DNA of 64,000 nucleotides from Lujinxingia vulgaris (lineage in GTDB: Bacteria; Myxococcota_A; Bradymonadia; Bradymonadales; Bradymonadaceae). Of this stretch, positions 43,373-52,842 are shown one piece after another. Every line of letters starts with the position of its first letter. The first letter of the stretch is position 1. The translations under genes were made by a program, and so were the position numbers. Under the pieces are notes generated by a model. It searched no databases. It was given only the letters and a program-made list of their open reading frames with translations, and was not told where the DNA came from. The stretch is from NCBI RefSeq assembly GCF_007997015.1, contig NZ_VOSM01000006.1:186001-250000 (forward strand), read 5' to 3'.

Positions 43373-44062
43373 CGCGCCGGCGCGCGCCAGCTCGGCGGCG
43401 AACGCTTCCTGAAAGCGGCGCTTGCCCGCCTCGCTCAGAGGTTCACCGTGGGCGATGACGATTCTTTCAAACTCCCAGTCGAGCAGCGCGGGCAGGGAGG
43501 CTGCGAAGGCCTCTTTGTCGGCGATGCCCGAGCGCAGCACCCGGGTGGGGCCGAAGCTGCCAAGGGCGCCGTTGAGGCGCATAAACATGCGCGTCCACAG
43601 GTGGGGGTGGTCGGGGAAGTGAAAGCACAGGTCGGTGAGGATCAGCGTGCCGCTCTGCGGCTCATAAAAGACGTGCTCGCGCAGTTTTGGCATGCCCTCG
43701 ATGCGACGCCAGCTCAGGCTCTCTTCCAGCTCACCAGTGGGCGAGAGCGCGAGCGCCTGGTCCAACTCACCGATCTTTTCGGGGAGGCCCGGGGGGACGA
43801 GCACGCGGGCCTGAGGCCAGCGCGCCATCGCCTTTTTCAGATAGAGGTGATGAAAGAGGTTCGGGGCGATGATGGTCTTAAGCTCGCCCAGGTGGTCGAT
43901 CTCGGCCTGGTCTTCATCGCTGAAGGCCACCGGGCTGATCATGGCAAGCTCGCCAGAGGGAAGCCGAATCAGGGTGCTGCGCGTGCCCAGCTGCACGCCG
44001 GCGAGTTTCAGGGGGTGGTCGATCAGCCAGATGGTGTTGGTGAAGGGGCGCAGGCGGCTCAT
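43370..44062 (-). CDS. DUF4336 protein (metallo-beta-lactamase-like)
   Basis: 230 residues. Opens LRPFTNTIWLIDHPLKLAGVQLGTRSTLIRLPSGELAMISPV, the DUF4336 pattern, with LKTIIAPNLFHHLYL and ILTDLCFHF in the core. The family resembles the metallo-beta-lactamase fold but lacks the complete HxHxDH site, and none is seen here. Function unknown; sometimes linked to iron or oxidative metabolism. Its TGA stop (43370-43372 on the minus strand) is the last three bases of a family 1 palindrome. Confidence 0.8.
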   Translation of the reverse strand: MSRLRPFTNTIWLIDHPLKLAGVQLGTRSTLIRLPSGELAMISPVAFSDEDQAEIDHLGELKTIIAPNLFHHLYLKKAMARWPQARVLVPPGLPEKIGELDQALALSPTGELEESLSWRRIEGMPKLREHVFYEPQSGTLILTDLCFHFPDHPHLWTRMFMRLNGALGSFGPTRVLRSGIADKEAFAASLPALLDWEFERIVIAHGEPLSEAGKRRFQEAFAAELARAGA

Positions 44063-44208
44063 GGCAGGTCCCGGGTTTCAGGTGAGAGGGGAGCAAGTGC
44101 GCTCATCATGGGCGAGGTGCTGAGGTGCAGCGAGATGGCATTCTGCCGCAGACCTAATCTCCCGAGGTCGCCAGGGCGCGGCGAAAAGGGTCAAAAATGA
44201 TTGAAAGA

Positions 44209-45558
44209 TCAGGCGGCGAGGGCGTCGGCGCGGTCTTTTTCGGCCTTGCGGGCGATGGCGCGGCCCTCGTCGACGTCGACAAAGATCAGGATCAGGCCGC
44301 CGACGATGAAAAAGCCGATCACCGAGAGGATCGCCTGACGGCTTGAGCCGGTGGCGATGATCATCACCGAGAAGATCGCCGGGCCGAAGATGCCCGCGAA
44401 TTTTTCAAACACCGCAAAAAAACCGAAAAACTCCCCGCTCTTATGACGGGGGATCAGGCTGGCGAAGAGCGAGCGGGAGAGCGCCTGGGTGCCCCCCTGG
44501 ACGGTGCCCACGAGCAGCGCGAGCAGCACAAAATGCACCCAGCTCGTCATGAAGAAGGCCAGCACGCTGATGCCCATGTAGACAAAAAGCCCGAAGAAGA
44601 GGGCGGTCTTCGTGGAGAAACGTCCGGCCAGGGTGCCGAAGATGAAGGTGAAGGGCACGCCCACGATCTGCACGAGCACAATCGAGCCGATGAGCACGCC
44701 CTGCTCAATGCCCAGCTCGGTGCCGTAGATGGTGGCCATGCGGATGATGGTGCCGATGCCGTCGTTGTAGATCAGAAAGGCCAGGAGCATCAAAAAGGCG
44801 TGCTTGAAGCCGCGCAGCTCGCTGAAGGTGTGGCGAAGTCGGCCCAGGGCGCGGCGCACCGCCTGGCCGGCCGAGATCGCCTCCTGGCCCTCGGGGAGCG
44901 GGGGCTCGGGCACCCGTCGAAAAAGGGGAATCGAGAAGGCCAGCCACCAGATGGCCACCGTAATAAAGGCCAGGCGGCTCGGGAGCGTGCTCTCGGTGGG
45001 CAAAAAGAACCAGGCCGGCTGCATGATCATCGCCAGGTTCAGGGTCAGCAGCAGGGTTGCCCCGGCGTAGCCCACGGCAAAGCCGGCGGTGGAGACGCGG
45101 TCGATCTCATGCTCGCGCGCGATATGCGGGAGCATCGCGTCGTAGAAGATCATCGAGCCGTTGGCGCCCAGGTTGGCGATCATAAAGAGGCCCGCGGCCA
45201 GCAGCCAGTCGCCCTCCTGGATAAAATACATGCCGGCGACCGCGGCGATGCCGATGCCGGCAAAGGTCCCCAGGAAGCGCTTTTTGACGGTCGCAAAGTC
45301 GGCGATCGCGCCGACCACGGGAGCGATCGCCGCCACAATCGCCAGCGCCAGAGTGGTGGCCGTGGCGAAGTGCTGGGTGGCCAGCGTGGGGTCGAGCCCC
45401 TCGGCGGCCACGCGCTGAAAGTAGATCGGAAAGACCGCCACGATGATCACGGCGTACATCCCCGTGATGGCCCAGTCGTACATCGCCCAGGCGCGCAGCT
45501 CGGGTCGGTGCAGGCCCAGCGCTTCGAGCAGGCGGTGGGTGCGAGGTGACGAGCTCAT
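44209..45558 (-). CDS. MFS transporter, UMF1 (Atg22-like) type
   Basis: 449 residues, about twelve transmembrane helices. AWAMYDWAITGMYAVIIVAVFPIYF is the UMF1/Atg22 N-terminal signature (a WA-YDW-N/ sequence near the first helix). GGAG lies seven bases before the ATG. Atg22-like proteins export amino acids in fungi; bacterial UMF1 members have unproven substrates. A cytoplasmic helical loop at about 205-240 separates the two six-helix halves. It lies about 50 bases downstream of the sixA gene, same strand. Confidence 0.88.
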   Translation of the reverse strand: MSSSPRTHRLLEALGLHRPELRAWAMYDWAITGMYAVIIVAVFPIYFQRVAAEGLDPTLATQHFATATTLALAIVAAIAPVVGAIADFATVKKRFLGTFAGIGIAAVAGMYFIQEGDWLLAAGLFMIANLGANGSMIFYDAMLPHIAREHEIDRVSTAGFAVGYAGATLLLTLNLAMIMQPAWFFLPTESTLPSRLAFITVAIWWLAFSIPLFRRVPEPPLPEGQEAISAGQAVRRALGRLRHTFSELRGFKHAFLMLLAFLIYNDGIGTIIRMATIYGTELGIEQGVLIGSIVLVQIVGVPFTFIFGTLAGRFSTKTALFFGLFVYMGISVLAFFMTSWVHFVLLALLVGTVQGGTQALSRSLFASLIPRHKSGEFFGFFAVFEKFAGIFGPAIFSVMIIATGSSRQAILSVIGFFIVGGLILIFVDVDEGRAIARKAEKDRADALAA

Positions 45559-45663
45559 GGCGCTACTCCGTCTGGGGTGGTGTTGCTTGAAATGTCTTTA
45601 ATATCAAGGGGTTGCGGGTGGGGCGTGAGGCGGTGGTTGGCCGCCCTTCAAGCCCCTATGGGC

Positions 45664-46155
45664 TCAGTCGAGGTCTTTCGGGCGCACGATCTGCAACAGG
45701 CGCATCGTGGAGGCCTGGCAGGCCTCGGCCCAGGAGTCGCCCGAGGCCGTGAGCAGCGCGGCGTTGGCGGTGGTCAGGGTGTGAAAACTGCCGGCCAAAT
45801 AGCCCAGAACCTGCTCAAAGCCCGGGTTATGGCCGAGCACCAGCGCCGTCTCCACCTCGTCTTCCAGTGTGGCCAGGGCGTCGAGCACGTCACCTGTGCG
45901 CGGAAGGTAGAGCTCGCTCAAAAGACGCAGCTCGCAGTCGGGAAAGGAGGGGGCCATCAGCTCAAAGGTCTCGCGGGTGCGGGTGGCGTCCGAGCTGAGC
46001 GCGACCTGCGGGATCCAGCCGAGCTCGGCCAGGCGCTGGCCGACGCGGGGGGCGTCTTTGCGGCCGCGGGGGTTTAAGGGGCGTCGGTGGTCGCTTAAGC
46101 CCGGCTCGGCCCAGTCGCTTTTGGCGTGGCGCATCACAATCAGGCGGCGTTGCAT
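45664..46155 (-). CDS. sixA: Phosphohistidine phosphatase SixA
   Basis: 163 residues. VMRHAKSDW has the catalytic His10 of the RHG/RHA phosphoglycerate-mutase-like phosphatases, with SSDATRTRET and VLGHNPGFE providing the other pocket residues. SixA removes phosphate from histidines of phosphotransfer (HPt/PTS-type) proteins. GAGG eight bases upstream. Cytoplasmic. Confidence 0.9.
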   Translation of the reverse strand: MQRRLIVMRHAKSDWAEPGLSDHRRPLNPRGRKDAPRVGQRLAELGWIPQVALSSDATRTRETFELMAPSFPDCELRLLSELYLPRTGDVLDALATLEDEVETALVLGHNPGFEQVLGYLAGSFHTLTTANAALLTASGDSWAEACQASTMRLLQIVRPKDLD

Positions 46156-46362
46156 CAGGAGACCTCATCTTAAAAAGGCCGGCCAGCGCCTTGGTGGGGG
46201 GCTGGCGAGTCGTGGCGCAGGGGCCGCCGGCCAAAACCGGTGGCGGGTGAGGGTAGCGGGCGAATCTTGGTCTTTTGGCAGACGGGGGTCAACGCCGCTG
46301 GGCGATCATGGCAGGGCAATCGCAAAGTCCCACGAGGTTTTTTTATGGAGAACCCACCCAGT

Positions 46363-46430
46363 CCGTAGGGAGGGGTCTTGTGCCCCTCCGGAACTCCCAA
46401 GGCGGGGACTTATAAAAAGTCCCCCTACGG
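46363..46430. repeat. Three-way-junction palindrome
   Basis: An outer stem CCGTAGG (46363-46369) / CCTACGG (46424-46430) encloses two inner hairpins: GGAGGGG (46369-46375) / CCCCTCC (46383-46389) and GGGGACT (46404-46410) / AGTCCCC (46418-46424). This can fold as a Y-shaped RNA or cruciform. It lies about 180 bases upstream of the HPF gene. Confidence 0.7.
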
Positions 46431-46611
46431 TGGCGGGTGGTGGGGGCCCACTTTGCGATCACCCTGGCGATCATGGGGGATCAGCGGGCGTGTTTAGCTT
46501 CGAGCTTGAACAACGATGAGATGGGTCTCGGGTCCTCGGGCTGCGAGCAGCACGCCGGCTTGACCGGCCCGACCCCTGCAGCCGCAGTTGAGGCGGCGAC
46601 GGAGGCGTTTT

Positions 46612-47211
46612 ATGCGAGTACCGCTGGAGATCGCGTTCAAGCAAGTCGAGGCCACCGCCTCGTTGGAGCGGCTGGTGCGCGAGCGGGTCGATCGCCTGCC
46701 GCGCTATTTTCAGAGGATCATCGCCTGTCGGGTGGCCGTGGAGGCGGCCAGCCGCAACAACCAGCACGAGGTCACCGGCTACCGGGTGCGCGTGGAGGTG
46801 AGTGTGCCGGGCACCGAGCTTGTGGCCACGACCACCCCCCGGGTCGGGACGGCGCGCGCGGTGGTGCAGGACCCCTACCAGGCGGTGCGCGACGCCTTTG
46901 TGGCCATGGAGCGGCGCTTAAAGAGCTACGCCGGCCGGCTGCGCGCCGAGCGCAAGCCCCGGGCCAACGCCCCGCACGCGGTCATCACGCAGATCAACAC
47001 CGAGGAGGGGTTCGGGTTTCTGCGCACGATCGGCGGGCGCGAGATCTATTTTCATAAAAATGCCGTGCTCAACGGCGGCTTCGCTCGCCTGGAGCCGGGC
47101 GATGAGGTGCGCTTTAGCGAGGTCGATGGCGAGGAGGGGCCCCAGGCCAGCACCGTCGAGGTGATCGGACGTCACGGGCGCCACATTATGGGCATCGTGC
47201 CCCGGGCTTAA
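46612..47211 (+). CDS. HPF/RaiA ribosome-associated protein fused to a cold-shock domain
   Basis: 199 residues; GGAGG six bases before this ATG. Residues 1-110 are the S30AE/HPF fold (VPLEIAFKQVEATASLERLVRERVDRLPRYF), which binds the 30S decoding centre in stationary phase. Residues about 122-190 are a cold-shock OB fold (ITQINTEEGFGFLRTIGGREIYFHKNAVL), with the aromatic RNP1-like GFGF and YFHKNAV. The C-terminus replaces the dimerisation domain of long HPF. Probably an RNA-binding, ribosome-silencing protein. First of a three-gene unit with the Lon-like protease. Confidence 0.9.
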   Translation: MRVPLEIAFKQVEATASLERLVRERVDRLPRYFQRIIACRVAVEAASRNNQHEVTGYRVRVEVSVPGTELVATTTPRVGTARAVVQDPYQAVRDAFVAMERRLKSYAGRLRAERKPRANAPHAVITQINTEEGFGFLRTIGGREIYFHKNAVLNGGFARLEPGDEVRFSEVDGEEGPQASTVEVIGRHGRHIMGIVPRA

Positions 47212-47225
47212 CGCAGGGAGCGAGG

Positions 47226-49859
47226 GTGAGACGACGTAGAAGGACCAGGAGCAACGCATCCGAGCCGTCGGCAACGCCGCATGGTGACGAGGCCAACGGC
47301 CATTCGGATGTCTCAATGCTGGAGGCGCGCGTCGATGCGGTGCGCGAGTCGACGCAGCTTTCCACTGAGCAGCTTCGCCGTATCTGTGAGGCGGAGCTGC
47401 TCGGCGTTCAGGGGAGCGAGGAGCTTCGCGAAGGCGGGGTGCCGGGCCAGGACCGGGCCGAGGAGGCGCTCTCCTTTGGCGTCTCGATGCGCCGGCCCGG
47501 CTACCACATTTTTGCGGTGGGGCCGCCGGGGCTGGGCAAACACGGGCAGATCTTAAAGCTGCTCAACGAGGCGGCCGCCGCGCGGCCGGCACCCGACGCC
47601 TGGTGTTATGTCTTTAACTTCGAGCAGCCCCGCGCCCCGCGCGCGCTGCGTCTTGAAGCCGGGCGCGCCACCGCGCTCAAAAAGACGCTGGCGGAGCTGA
47701 TGGAGGCGCTCAACGACGCACTCCCCCGCGCCCTGGAGAGCCCCGAGTACATCGCCACGCGCCGCGAGATCGATGAGCGCTATGAGAGCCGCCAGAAAGA
47801 GGAGCTGGAGGCGATTCGCAAAAAGGCCGAGGCCCACGATGTGGCAGTGATTCAGACCCCCTCCGGGGTGGTGATGGCGCCGGTGGTCGATGGCGAGGTG
47901 CTCGGCCCGATGGCCTTTCAGGAGCTCGATCCGAAGGAGCGCACGCGTTTTGAAGACGCGCTGGAAGCCCTGCACACCGAGCTCGATGACAGCCTGCGCG
48001 CTCTGGCCGGACAGGAGAGCGAACATCGCCAGAAGGTCGAGGCGCTGGAAGAAGCCACGGTGCGCGCCGAGGTGAGCGCGCGCTTAAAGCCGGTGCGCGA
48101 GGCCTTTGCCGATCACGACCCGGTCGTCACGTACCTCAACGCGCTGGAAGACGATCTGGTGGAGCACGCCGAGGCCTTCGTTGCCAGTGAGGGAGGAGGG
48201 CAGGCCGGGCAGCTGCTGGGGCTGGGCGCGGCGCAGGGAAAAGATGAGCTTTTGCGCCGCTACCAGGTCAACGTGCTCTATGAGGATCGGGAGGCCGAAG
48301 GCGCGCCGGTGATTCAGGAGCATCACCCCAACTTCGAGAACCTCTTCGGGCGCATCGATCATCGGGCCAACCTGGGAGCCATCTCCACCGACTTTACGAT
48401 GATTCGGCCCGGGGCGTTGCACCGCGCCAACGGCGGCTTTCTGGTGCTGGACGTGCGCCAGGTGCTCATGCAGCCGATGGTCTGGGAGCAGCTTAAACGC
48501 GCGCTGCGCGCCGGTGAGCTGCGTGTGGAGAGCCCGGCGCAGACGCTGGGGCTTTTTTCGACCCAGAGCCTGGAGCCGGAGCCCGTTAAGCTCGATGTGA
48601 AGGTGGTGCTCGTTGGCGAGCGCCGCCTCTATTATCTGCTGGAGGCCTTTGATCCGGATGTCTCGGATCTTTTTAAGGTGATGGCCGATTTTGAGGAGTC
48701 GGTGGAGCGCGACACGGAGCTCGACGGTTTTTTGAGCCTGATTGCCCAGCGGAGCGCCGAACTTGAGACAGCGCCGCTGGATGCCGGGGCGCTGGCGCGC
48801 CTTGTGGAGTGGGGCGCGCGCCAGGCCGAAGATGCCCAAAAACTCTCGGTGGCCGTGGAGCGCATCGACGAGCTGCTCTCGGAGGCGGACTGGCAGCGCG
48901 AGCAGCGCGACGCGGAGCGGGTGCAGACCCGGGATGTGCAGTCGGCGCTTGAAGCGCGCCGCAGGCGCGCGTCCAGGCTGCGCGATCGCATCACTGAGGC
49001 GATGCAGCGCGATATTTTGCACGTGCAGCTCGAGGGCAAAAAGACGGCACAGATCAACGGCCTCTCGGTGATGGAGCTCGGCGGGGAGCGCTTCGGGCGG
49101 CCCAGCCGCATCACCGCCAGCGTGCAGGTGGGCCAGGGGCAGGTGCTCGATATTGAGCGGGAGGTCGAGCTCAGCGGGGCGCTGCACGCCAAGGGCGTAC
49201 TGATTCTGGGCGGCTACTTAGGCCAGGCCTTTGGGCGGGAGCGCCCCCTGGCGCTCTCGGCGCGTCTGGTCTTTGAGCAGTCGTATGGTGGGGTCGATGG
49301 CGACAGCGCGTCTGTGGCCGAGACCCTCGCGCTGCTCTCGGCGCTGAGCGAGCTGGAGCTGCGCCAGGATCTGGCGGTGACCGGATCGATGGATCAGCAC
49401 GGGCGCGTGCAGGCCATCGGCGGGGTCAACGCCAAGATCGAGGGCTTTTATGAGCTCTGCAAAACTCGCGGTCTCACCGGCACCCAGGGGGTGGTGATCC
49501 CGGCGAGCAACGCGCAGCATTTGATGGTGTCCGAAGAGGTGGTCGAGGCGGTGAGGGCCGGGAAGTTCTTTATTTATGCGGTCGAGACGGTGCACCAGGC
49601 CGTCACCTTGATCTTCGATCGGCCGGCCGGTCGCCGCACTGAGGCCGGCACCTTTGAGGAGGGCACGGTCTTTTACGAGGTGGAGCGGCGCCTGGAGGCG
49701 CTGGCCGAGGCCTCCAGGCGTTTTCGCACCGGCGCTCAGCCGGCCACCCTGGCGCGGCCCCCCCATGAGCCCGAGTCGCCCCAGCCGCCGGAGCCCGACC
49801 CGCCGGCGGCCCGCGACGCGCGCCCCCGCAGGATTCCGACGTGGAGGAGGAGACGATGA
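47226..49859 (+). CDS. Lon-like AAA+ ATP-dependent protease (Lon C-terminal type)
   Basis: 877 residues, GTG start after AGGGAGCGAGG. GPPGLGKHGQI (near residue 98) is a Walker A with His in place of the usual Thr/Ser after Lys. A long helical insertion spans about 130-310. The C-terminal Lon protease domain has catalytic Ser694 (GDSASVAE) and Lys737 (GGVNAKIEGF), 43 residues apart as in Lon. The N-domain of classical Lon is missing, which is typical of the LonC/YcbZ-like group. The C-terminal Pro-rich tail (from about 840) is unusual. The stop overlaps the PPDK start by four bases. Confidence 0.88.
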   Translation: MRRRRRTRSNASEPSATPHGDEANGHSDVSMLEARVDAVRESTQLSTEQLRRICEAELLGVQGSEELREGGVPGQDRAEEALSFGVSMRRPGYHIFAVGPPGLGKHGQILKLLNEAAAARPAPDAWCYVFNFEQPRAPRALRLEAGRATALKKTLAELMEALNDALPRALESPEYIATRREIDERYESRQKEELEAIRKKAEAHDVAVIQTPSGVVMAPVVDGEVLGPMAFQELDPKERTRFEDALEALHTELDDSLRALAGQESEHRQKVEALEEATVRAEVSARLKPVREAFADHDPVVTYLNALEDDLVEHAEAFVASEGGGQAGQLLGLGAAQGKDELLRRYQVNVLYEDREAEGAPVIQEHHPNFENLFGRIDHRANLGAISTDFTMIRPGALHRANGGFLVLDVRQVLMQPMVWEQLKRALRAGELRVESPAQTLGLFSTQSLEPEPVKLDVKVVLVGERRLYYLLEAFDPDVSDLFKVMADFEESVERDTELDGFLSLIAQRSAELETAPLDAGALARLVEWGARQAEDAQKLSVAVERIDELLSEADWQREQRDAERVQTRDVQSALEARRRRASRLRDRITEAMQRDILHVQLEGKKTAQINGLSVMELGGERFGRPSRITASVQVGQGQVLDIEREVELSGALHAKGVLILGGYLGQAFGRERPLALSARLVFEQSYGGVDGDSASVAETLALLSALSELELRQDLAVTGSMDQHGRVQAIGGVNAKIEGFYELCKTRGLTGTQGVVIPASNAQHLMVSEEVVEAVRAGKFFIYAVETVHQAVTLIFDRPAGRRTEAGTFEEGTVFYEVERRLEALAEASRRFRTGAQPATLARPPHEPESPQPPEPDPPAARDARPRRIPTWRRRR

Positions 49860-52591
49860 GCACCGACGACATCTTTGTGTACCGCTTTGAAGAGGGCCAC
49901 GCCCGCGGCGATGGCTCGCAAAAAGATCTGCTCGGCGGCAAGGGGGCGGGCCTGGCCGAGATGGCGCGCTTAGGCATGCCCGTGCCTCCGGGGATGACGC
50001 TGACCACCGAGGCCTGCCGCAGTTATCTGGAGCACGGCTTTTTTCCCGAAGGCCTCGAGATGCAGGTGCGTCAGGGCATCGCCTGGTTGGAAAAGACCAC
50101 CGGCCGCGGCTTTGGCGATGTCAACAACCCGCTTCTGCTCAGCGTGCGCTCGGGCGCCGCGCGCAGCATGCCCGGGATGATGGACACGGTGCTCAATCTG
50201 GGGCTGAGCGAAGACAGCGTCGAGGGGCTGGCGCGCCAGAGCGGCGACCGGCGTTTTGCCTACGATTGTCTGCGCCGTTTTGTGCAGATGTACACAAGCG
50301 TGGTCATGGGGGTCGACGACGCGGTGCTCGAAGAGGTGCTGGTGCGTCACCGCCGCCGGGCCGGCGTCGACGATGATCACGAGCTGGGCTGGGAGGAGCT
50401 CTTTGCGATCAGCGAGGCGATGCGCCAGAAGGCCGTGGAGGTTACGGGGCGAGATGTGCCCCGCGGGCCTTTCGGGCAGCTGTGGGGCGCGGTGGAAGCG
50501 GTCTTCCGAAGTTGGGAGGCGCCCCGCGCGCGGGCCTACCGCAAGTTGCATCAGATGAGCGGCGGCGGGTGGGGCACGGCCGTCAACATCATGGTGATGG
50601 TCTTTGGCAACCTGGGCGATGAGAGCGCCAGCGGGGTGGCGTTCAGCCGCAACCCGGCCACCGGGGAGGCTCGCCCCTATGGCGAATACATGATCGCCAC
50701 CCAGGGCGAAGATGTGGTGGGCGGCCGTCGCTCCCCAGGGCCCCTGGGCATGAACGAGGAGCAGCACGGGGGTATGGCGGCGATGGAGCGCCTGATGCCC
50801 GAGCAGTACGCTGAGCTCTGCGGGTATATGGAGGATCTCGAGCGCAACTACCACGACATGCAAGATGTGGAGTTCTGCGTGGAGCGCGGCAAGCTGTGGA
50901 TGTTGCAGACCCGCGCGGCCAAACGCACCGGCCAGGCCGCGGTGCGTGTGGCGCTGGAGATGTGTGAGGAGGGGATGATCGATGAGGAGGAGGCGATCTT
51001 ACGCGTCGATCCGAAGTTGCATCTGGAGCGGGCGCTGCACCGCCAGATCGCCGGTTCGCCGCCCGACGCCATCGCCCGCGGGCAGGCGGCTTCACCGGGG
51101 GCAGCGAGCGGGGAGATTGTGCTCAGCTCAGAGCGCGCCGTGGAGCGCGCCAACGATGGCGAGTCGGTGATTCTGGTGCGCCCGATGACCGCTGCCGATG
51201 ATGTGGAGGGGCTGCATGCGGCCGCCGGGGTGCTCACCGCCCAGGGCGGGCTTACGTCGCACGCCGCCGTGGTCGCCCGCGGCATTGGCACCCCCTGCGT
51301 CTGCGGCGTGGGCGCGCTGCGCATCGATGAAGATGAGGGCGGGATCTACCTGGGAGAGACGTTTTTCAAAGAAGGCGATCGCATAACGATCGATGGAGGG
51401 TCCGGCGAGGTCTTTGGTGAGGCGTTGGAGCTCAAGGATCCGACGATCACCGGTGAGCTGAAGACCTTTCTGGAGCTGGCCGACCGCTACCGGCGCCTGG
51501 AGGTTCGCGTCAACGTGGACAGTGGCGAGGAGGCCGAACTGGCGCGCGAGATGGGGGCCGAGGGGGTGGGGCTCTGCCGCACCGAACATATGATTCTGGA
51601 GAGTCGCGAGGCGGTGCGCGCGATGCGCCAGGTGCTCCTGAGCACCGACTGGGAGATGCGGGAGCAGGGGCTTGAGGAGCTGGTGAACTACCAGCGTCAG
51701 GAGATTGCGCAAATTTTGCGCGCGATGGACGGCCTGCCCGTGATGGTACGCCTACTCGATCCGCCGGCGCATGAGTTTTTGCCGGGCACGCCGGCCGGCC
51801 GAAAGAGTGTGGCGGAGGTGCTGGGCATCAGCGAGGAGGCGGTGGGCTGGCGTGTGGACGCGCTTCGGGAGACCAACCCGATGCTGGGGTTTCGGGGCGG
51901 GCGTCTGGCGATGGTCTACCCCCAGATTTACGAGGCTCAGGTACAGGCGATCGTGGAGGCCTCGCGCCAGGTGCAGGATGAGGGGGTGCGCACCCGGGTG
52001 GAGATCGCCATTCCGATGGTGGCTGACCCGGGGGAGGCCGGGCATCTGATCGCGGTGATCAACGACGCGGTCGCCCGCCATCTTTACGGCTTAAGCCGCG
52101 AGGCCGATGTGGCGGTGGGGGTGATGGTGGAGGTGCCGCGTGCGGCGCTTCTTGCCGGGGAGCTGGCGCTGGAGGCCGACTTCTTCAGCTTTGGCACCAA
52201 CGACCTTACGCAGCTGATGTGGGGGATGTCCCGCGATGATGCCTCCCGCTTTATCGAGGCCTACCGCGACCAGGGTGTGCTCACCGAAGATCCTTTTGAG
52301 ATCCTCGATCGCGCCGGCGTGGGGCTCTTGATGCGACAGGCGCTCAAGCAGGGGCGGATGGTCTACCCGCAGCTGGCCGCCGGGGTATGCGGGGAGCACG
52401 CCGGGGAGCCGAACTCCATTCGTTTCTTTGAGGCGCTGAACCTGGATTATGTGAGTGTGTCGCCCTACCGCGTGGCGAGCGCGCGGCTGGCGGCGGCGCA
52501 GGCTTTTGTGCGCGAGGAGCAGGCCGCGCGCAGCGGCGAAGCCTGGCGAGGGGGGCTTGCGCCGATGCGGCGGCAGAGCAACGGCGATTGA
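49856..52591 (+). CDS. ppdK: Pyruvate, phosphate dikinase
   Basis: 911 residues. Interconverts pyruvate, ATP and Pi with PEP, AMP and PPi. N-terminal ATP-grasp: LLGGKGAGLAEM; the phosphohistidine domain has His469 in TAQGGLTSHAAVVARG; the C-terminal TIM barrel carries Cys845 (GVCGEHAGEP). The ATG at 49856 is preceded by GGAGGAGACG and overlaps the protease stop (ATGA), so it is translated in one operon with HPF and the protease. Length is as in bacterial PPDK (about 880-910). Confidence 0.95.
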   Translation: MSTDDIFVYRFEEGHARGDGSQKDLLGGKGAGLAEMARLGMPVPPGMTLTTEACRSYLEHGFFPEGLEMQVRQGIAWLEKTTGRGFGDVNNPLLLSVRSGAARSMPGMMDTVLNLGLSEDSVEGLARQSGDRRFAYDCLRRFVQMYTSVVMGVDDAVLEEVLVRHRRRAGVDDDHELGWEELFAISEAMRQKAVEVTGRDVPRGPFGQLWGAVEAVFRSWEAPRARAYRKLHQMSGGGWGTAVNIMVMVFGNLGDESASGVAFSRNPATGEARPYGEYMIATQGEDVVGGRRSPGPLGMNEEQHGGMAAMERLMPEQYAELCGYMEDLERNYHDMQDVEFCVERGKLWMLQTRAAKRTGQAAVRVALEMCEEGMIDEEEAILRVDPKLHLERALHRQIAGSPPDAIARGQAASPGAASGEIVLSSERAVERANDGESVILVRPMTAADDVEGLHAAAGVLTAQGGLTSHAAVVARGIGTPCVCGVGALRIDEDEGGIYLGETFFKEGDRITIDGGSGEVFGEALELKDPTITGELKTFLELADRYRRLEVRVNVDSGEEAELAREMGAEGVGLCRTEHMILESREAVRAMRQVLLSTDWEMREQGLEELVNYQRQEIAQILRAMDGLPVMVRLLDPPAHEFLPGTPAGRKSVAEVLGISEEAVGWRVDALRETNPMLGFRGGRLAMVYPQIYEAQVQAIVEASRQVQDEGVRTRVEIAIPMVADPGEAGHLIAVINDAVARHLYGLSREADVAVGVMVEVPRAALLAGELALEADFFSFGTNDLTQLMWGMSRDDASRFIEAYRDQGVLTEDPFEILDRAGVGLLMRQALKQGRMVYPQLAAGVCGEHAGEPNSIRFFEALNLDYVSVSPYRVASARLAAAQAFVREEQAARSGEAWRGGLAPMRRQSNGD

Positions 52592-52842
52592 GGGTGTTTG
52601 AGCGCCTGCGTTCGGGGTAAATCATGACCCCGACGAGGCTTGCGATGATGGAGTGGCGAGAGCGCCGCGCAAAGTTTGCGTGGCGCTTTTTTCGTAGAAG
52701 CGCGGACGCATTCTTGAGGATCGCTAAAAAAAAATCGTCTGCTCAGGTAAAACCCTTCGCGCGAGGTCTGCGAAGAGGGCGTCTTTGGAAAAATTTTCCG
52801 GAAGATGCGGAAGATGTTTCACGATCCGGTGCAGGAGCAGGG

